Source of the DNA: Pseudisothecium myosuroides
Lineage: Eukaryota > Streptophyta > Bryopsida > Hypnales > Lembophyllaceae
Direction of reading: 5' to 3'
Length of the DNA stretch: 64,000 bases
Assembly: GCA_951799445.1 (NCBI GenBank)
Contig: OX637287.1
Location: 18,042,224-18,106,223 of the forward strand
The notes below the pieces were generated by a model, which saw only the letters and a program-made list of their open reading frames with translations, searched no databases and was not told the DNA's origin. Shown here piece by piece: positions 61,661-64,000 of the stretch. Numbering within the stretch: the stretch's first letter is position 1; each line of letters starts with the position of its first letter. Both the position numbers and the translations under genes were made by a program.

Positions 61661-64000
61661 GAGAGAATCAACATTTCTCTAAGAATATTGCTATCATCAC
61701 TCATTGAAATTTAAGTGCCCACGCACACTTGCATACCACTCCTCCCAATGAGTCCAAAAAAATTTGGATGAAAAATAGTTGTTTTCTGTCCCTCAACAGA
61801 GCTTTCAATTTGTTTAAAAGTCTTTTTTTGTTCATTTAGGCAATACATGAGTAAGTCATATAAGATGTACAAAATCAAAACATGAAAGTGTATGAGATCT
61901 TATCGTCAGTTTTTGGTTTATTTATAGACAATACTTTAAAAATTCCATAACATTGTTCTCTAGTAAGCTTTACTCCTTCTAACTAACTTGTAGAAGAGTT
62001 AGGTATCTAGGAAGGAATGTTACAAGGTGATCAATCTTCAATCGAGTCCTCAATGGCCTACCCTATGGATAATTTCATTTTTTTCAATCAATATTCCTAG
62101 TTTTCAACAATGTTTTAGAGATTACATAATTACTTTATTTAGGATTGTTATGAATCATAAATTATTTGTGCAACGTCCAAATAATGCATGCTAAAGTGCA
62201 TTAGAATCTTGTTTCAGTTGCCATAAGACCCAATAAAAATCATTTCTGTTTAATGATAATAACTATGTTTAGTTTTAATTAGTGTAGATTATAGATGTGC
62301 ATACCTTACATAAATAAATACATTTGAGGATAGTTTCACACTCTCACTAGTAAGAAAAGTACCATGATTGAAGTTCAATTCCTCAATAGTTCATACTAGG
62401 TAAAATAGCATACTTTAAAAGGGACCATTTTCGGGTTGCTTCACCTTTTTCATAGGCTTCCGTAGAATATAAGATTTTGCTTATTTTCTAGAGAAAGATA
62501 AATGGATGCGGCATCTAATACAAGTGGTTTTATAGTTTTCCAAGCAATATTGAATTAATTATGATTTTTCAAAGTTTTTGGTCCTAGGCAACTATTAATG
62601 AGAATAAGTCCAGCAAAATCAACACACATGTGGCTTATAAAGGAAGATGGGGAAACCAAGAAGAAACATCGGAATTTGCAATAAGTAATAAGTAAGGGGC
62701 CTTAAAGCAACTATATTTATATTAAATCAATTTTTAGATTTTGCATTCTCCAAATAAAGTAATTGGCTTGCCAACTTCTTATTTAAATACATAAATGTCT
62801 ATCTATCAATACATTTAAAAATGAACCCAACCACATGCTTTATTCATCCACATTTAAATCTTAAAGCGATCTTTGGCACACTTTAAGTTGCTCCAACTTT
62901 ATCTTCAACCCATTAAAAGTCTATTACATATTCATTTTAGGACCACTTGAGGTCTATTTAACATCCAATTATAGGGTCCATTTGAAGAAAGTGGACACTT
63001 TTATAGCAAACTACTCTCGAGACTATTATACATTGTGTTCATAAATTGTCTTATATTTGAGATTCAAAGCAATCTTACTTAGAGCCTTCACCAAACATTG
63101 AAGATTCACATGATTAAAAAAATTGAAACATGGGGTGAGATGCGGGGTTGCGAGGTGCGATGCAGATTGCTGGCGGAGCTGCTATGTAGACTTGAGTGGA
63201 TCTTCTCTATTTTGAGAACGCCGTTGTCTCCAATTGAGAGTATGTTGTGCGTTTAGGTTTGAGTATTCCTTGGGCGTATGTAAGGCTGGTGGTATTAGAT
63301 CTTGAATCGATCCACTCATACTTACTCAGATAGTTGTTTATCTCTCTCTTGAACTTTTTCTCTCATGCTTAGTGGCTAAATTTTCTCGCTTACATTTCTC
63401 AAATCTACTTACTAAGAGCCTCAATTTTCTCTCCTACCGTACTTAGATCTATTCTTTCACTGTACTCAAATCTACTCATAGAATCGTATCGCAACGTGGT
63501 TAGAGACGGTCATTAATATGTGGATTATTGGTATTCAGAACTCCAATGTCAATAGTCAATACATTAGGAACATTAAAGGTGGTCAAAATACTAACAAATA
63601 TAATAATGTAGGCCAGTTGCAGGGCTATCAGGACTAGGTACAATGGCAGAATGGTCAAGGTTAGATTCCAGATTCTAGAGGCTAGAACTTTGGTTTGCAA
63701 GGGCATCGTCAAAAGGAGCCAGATCTACACTATTCTACTCAACTTGAGACAGATCATTCTCTTGGGAGTTCGCTCCACAACCAAGCTCGGGCAACTCTCC
63801 CTATTCCAACTCTAAATCTGTATTTAGCCACTGTTGGAGAGATCGATGCTCCCGCCAACCCCAAAGCGCAACTGGGCCGGAATGTTAGTTTAGCCACATA
63901 AGGTACTCTCCCCTAACACCATTGATCCCTATTTTTTAATTTAAGAAATATCTCACCTCCAAGGCCACATTGTAGTGGCCAATTTTGGTGGTGGTCAAAT
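61661..64000. other. Intergenic DNA, no gene supported
   Basis: A slightly GC-richer patch at 63140-63900 has open frames (63695-63901 plus, 63712-63500 minus) with an N/Q-rich flavour that could be a retroelement gag remnant. No zinc knuckle or protease motif is seen, so no call is made. Confidence 0.3.

Noticed and set aside
63500..63901. Retroelement gag remnant
   Set aside because: No zinc knuckle, protease or reverse-transcriptase motif could be seen.

Overview
This window is nuclear DNA of a land plant. The evidence is an intron-containing plant-type LRR receptor kinase, an intron-containing cytosolic ribosomal protein eS27 gene with telo-box motifs (AACCCTAA) near it, and many plant-type DNA transposon remnants (CACTA, Stowaway-like, pogo-like, MULE/FAR1-like, and TTAA-flanked elements). 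I cannot name the species. Short introns in a very repeat-rich, AT-rich background would suit a bryophyte, lycophyte or fern, but that is a guess. I saw no CRISPR array, operon, rRNA or tRNA.

Layout. Positions 1-4101 (minus strand) hold a four-exon LRR receptor-like kinase whose 3' end runs off the left edge. Positions 4.3-31 kb are almost entirely non-coding: a GC-rich island near 5.4 kb, then a graveyard of short DNA transposons, foldback hairpins and tandem duplications. Positions 31.06-31.49 kb carry an F-box-like reading frame that stops early. Positions 32.77-33.86 kb hold a complete four-exon gene for ribosomal protein eS27 (86 aa, minus strand). From 34.5 kb on, transposons dominate again.

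The main discovery is a nested transposon stack between about 41 and 58 kb. A degenerate MULE/FAR1-like gene on the minus strand (about 55150 down to 43690) is interrupted by an element of 8,038 bp (46508-54545). That element has perfect 18-bp terminal inverted repeats and an 8-bp target-site duplication, AAACCAAC. Removing the element and one copy of the duplication joins the host reading frame exactly, which is strong internal proof of insertion. The element encodes a large DDE-like protein with two BED-like zinc fingers and an AT-hook. It is split by one frameshift, and I cannot assign it to a superfamily. A second, broken reading frame lies downstream of it.

The second discovery is an abundant non-autonomous family with CCCCTAAAG termini inserted at TTAA (once TTAG). 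About ten copies are present. Two cases of insertion of one member into another, each at a TTAA, show directly what the target site and the duplication are.

The genes do not form a pathway. They are three independent host loci (receptor kinase, F-box remnant, ribosomal protein) separated by layers of mobile DNA.
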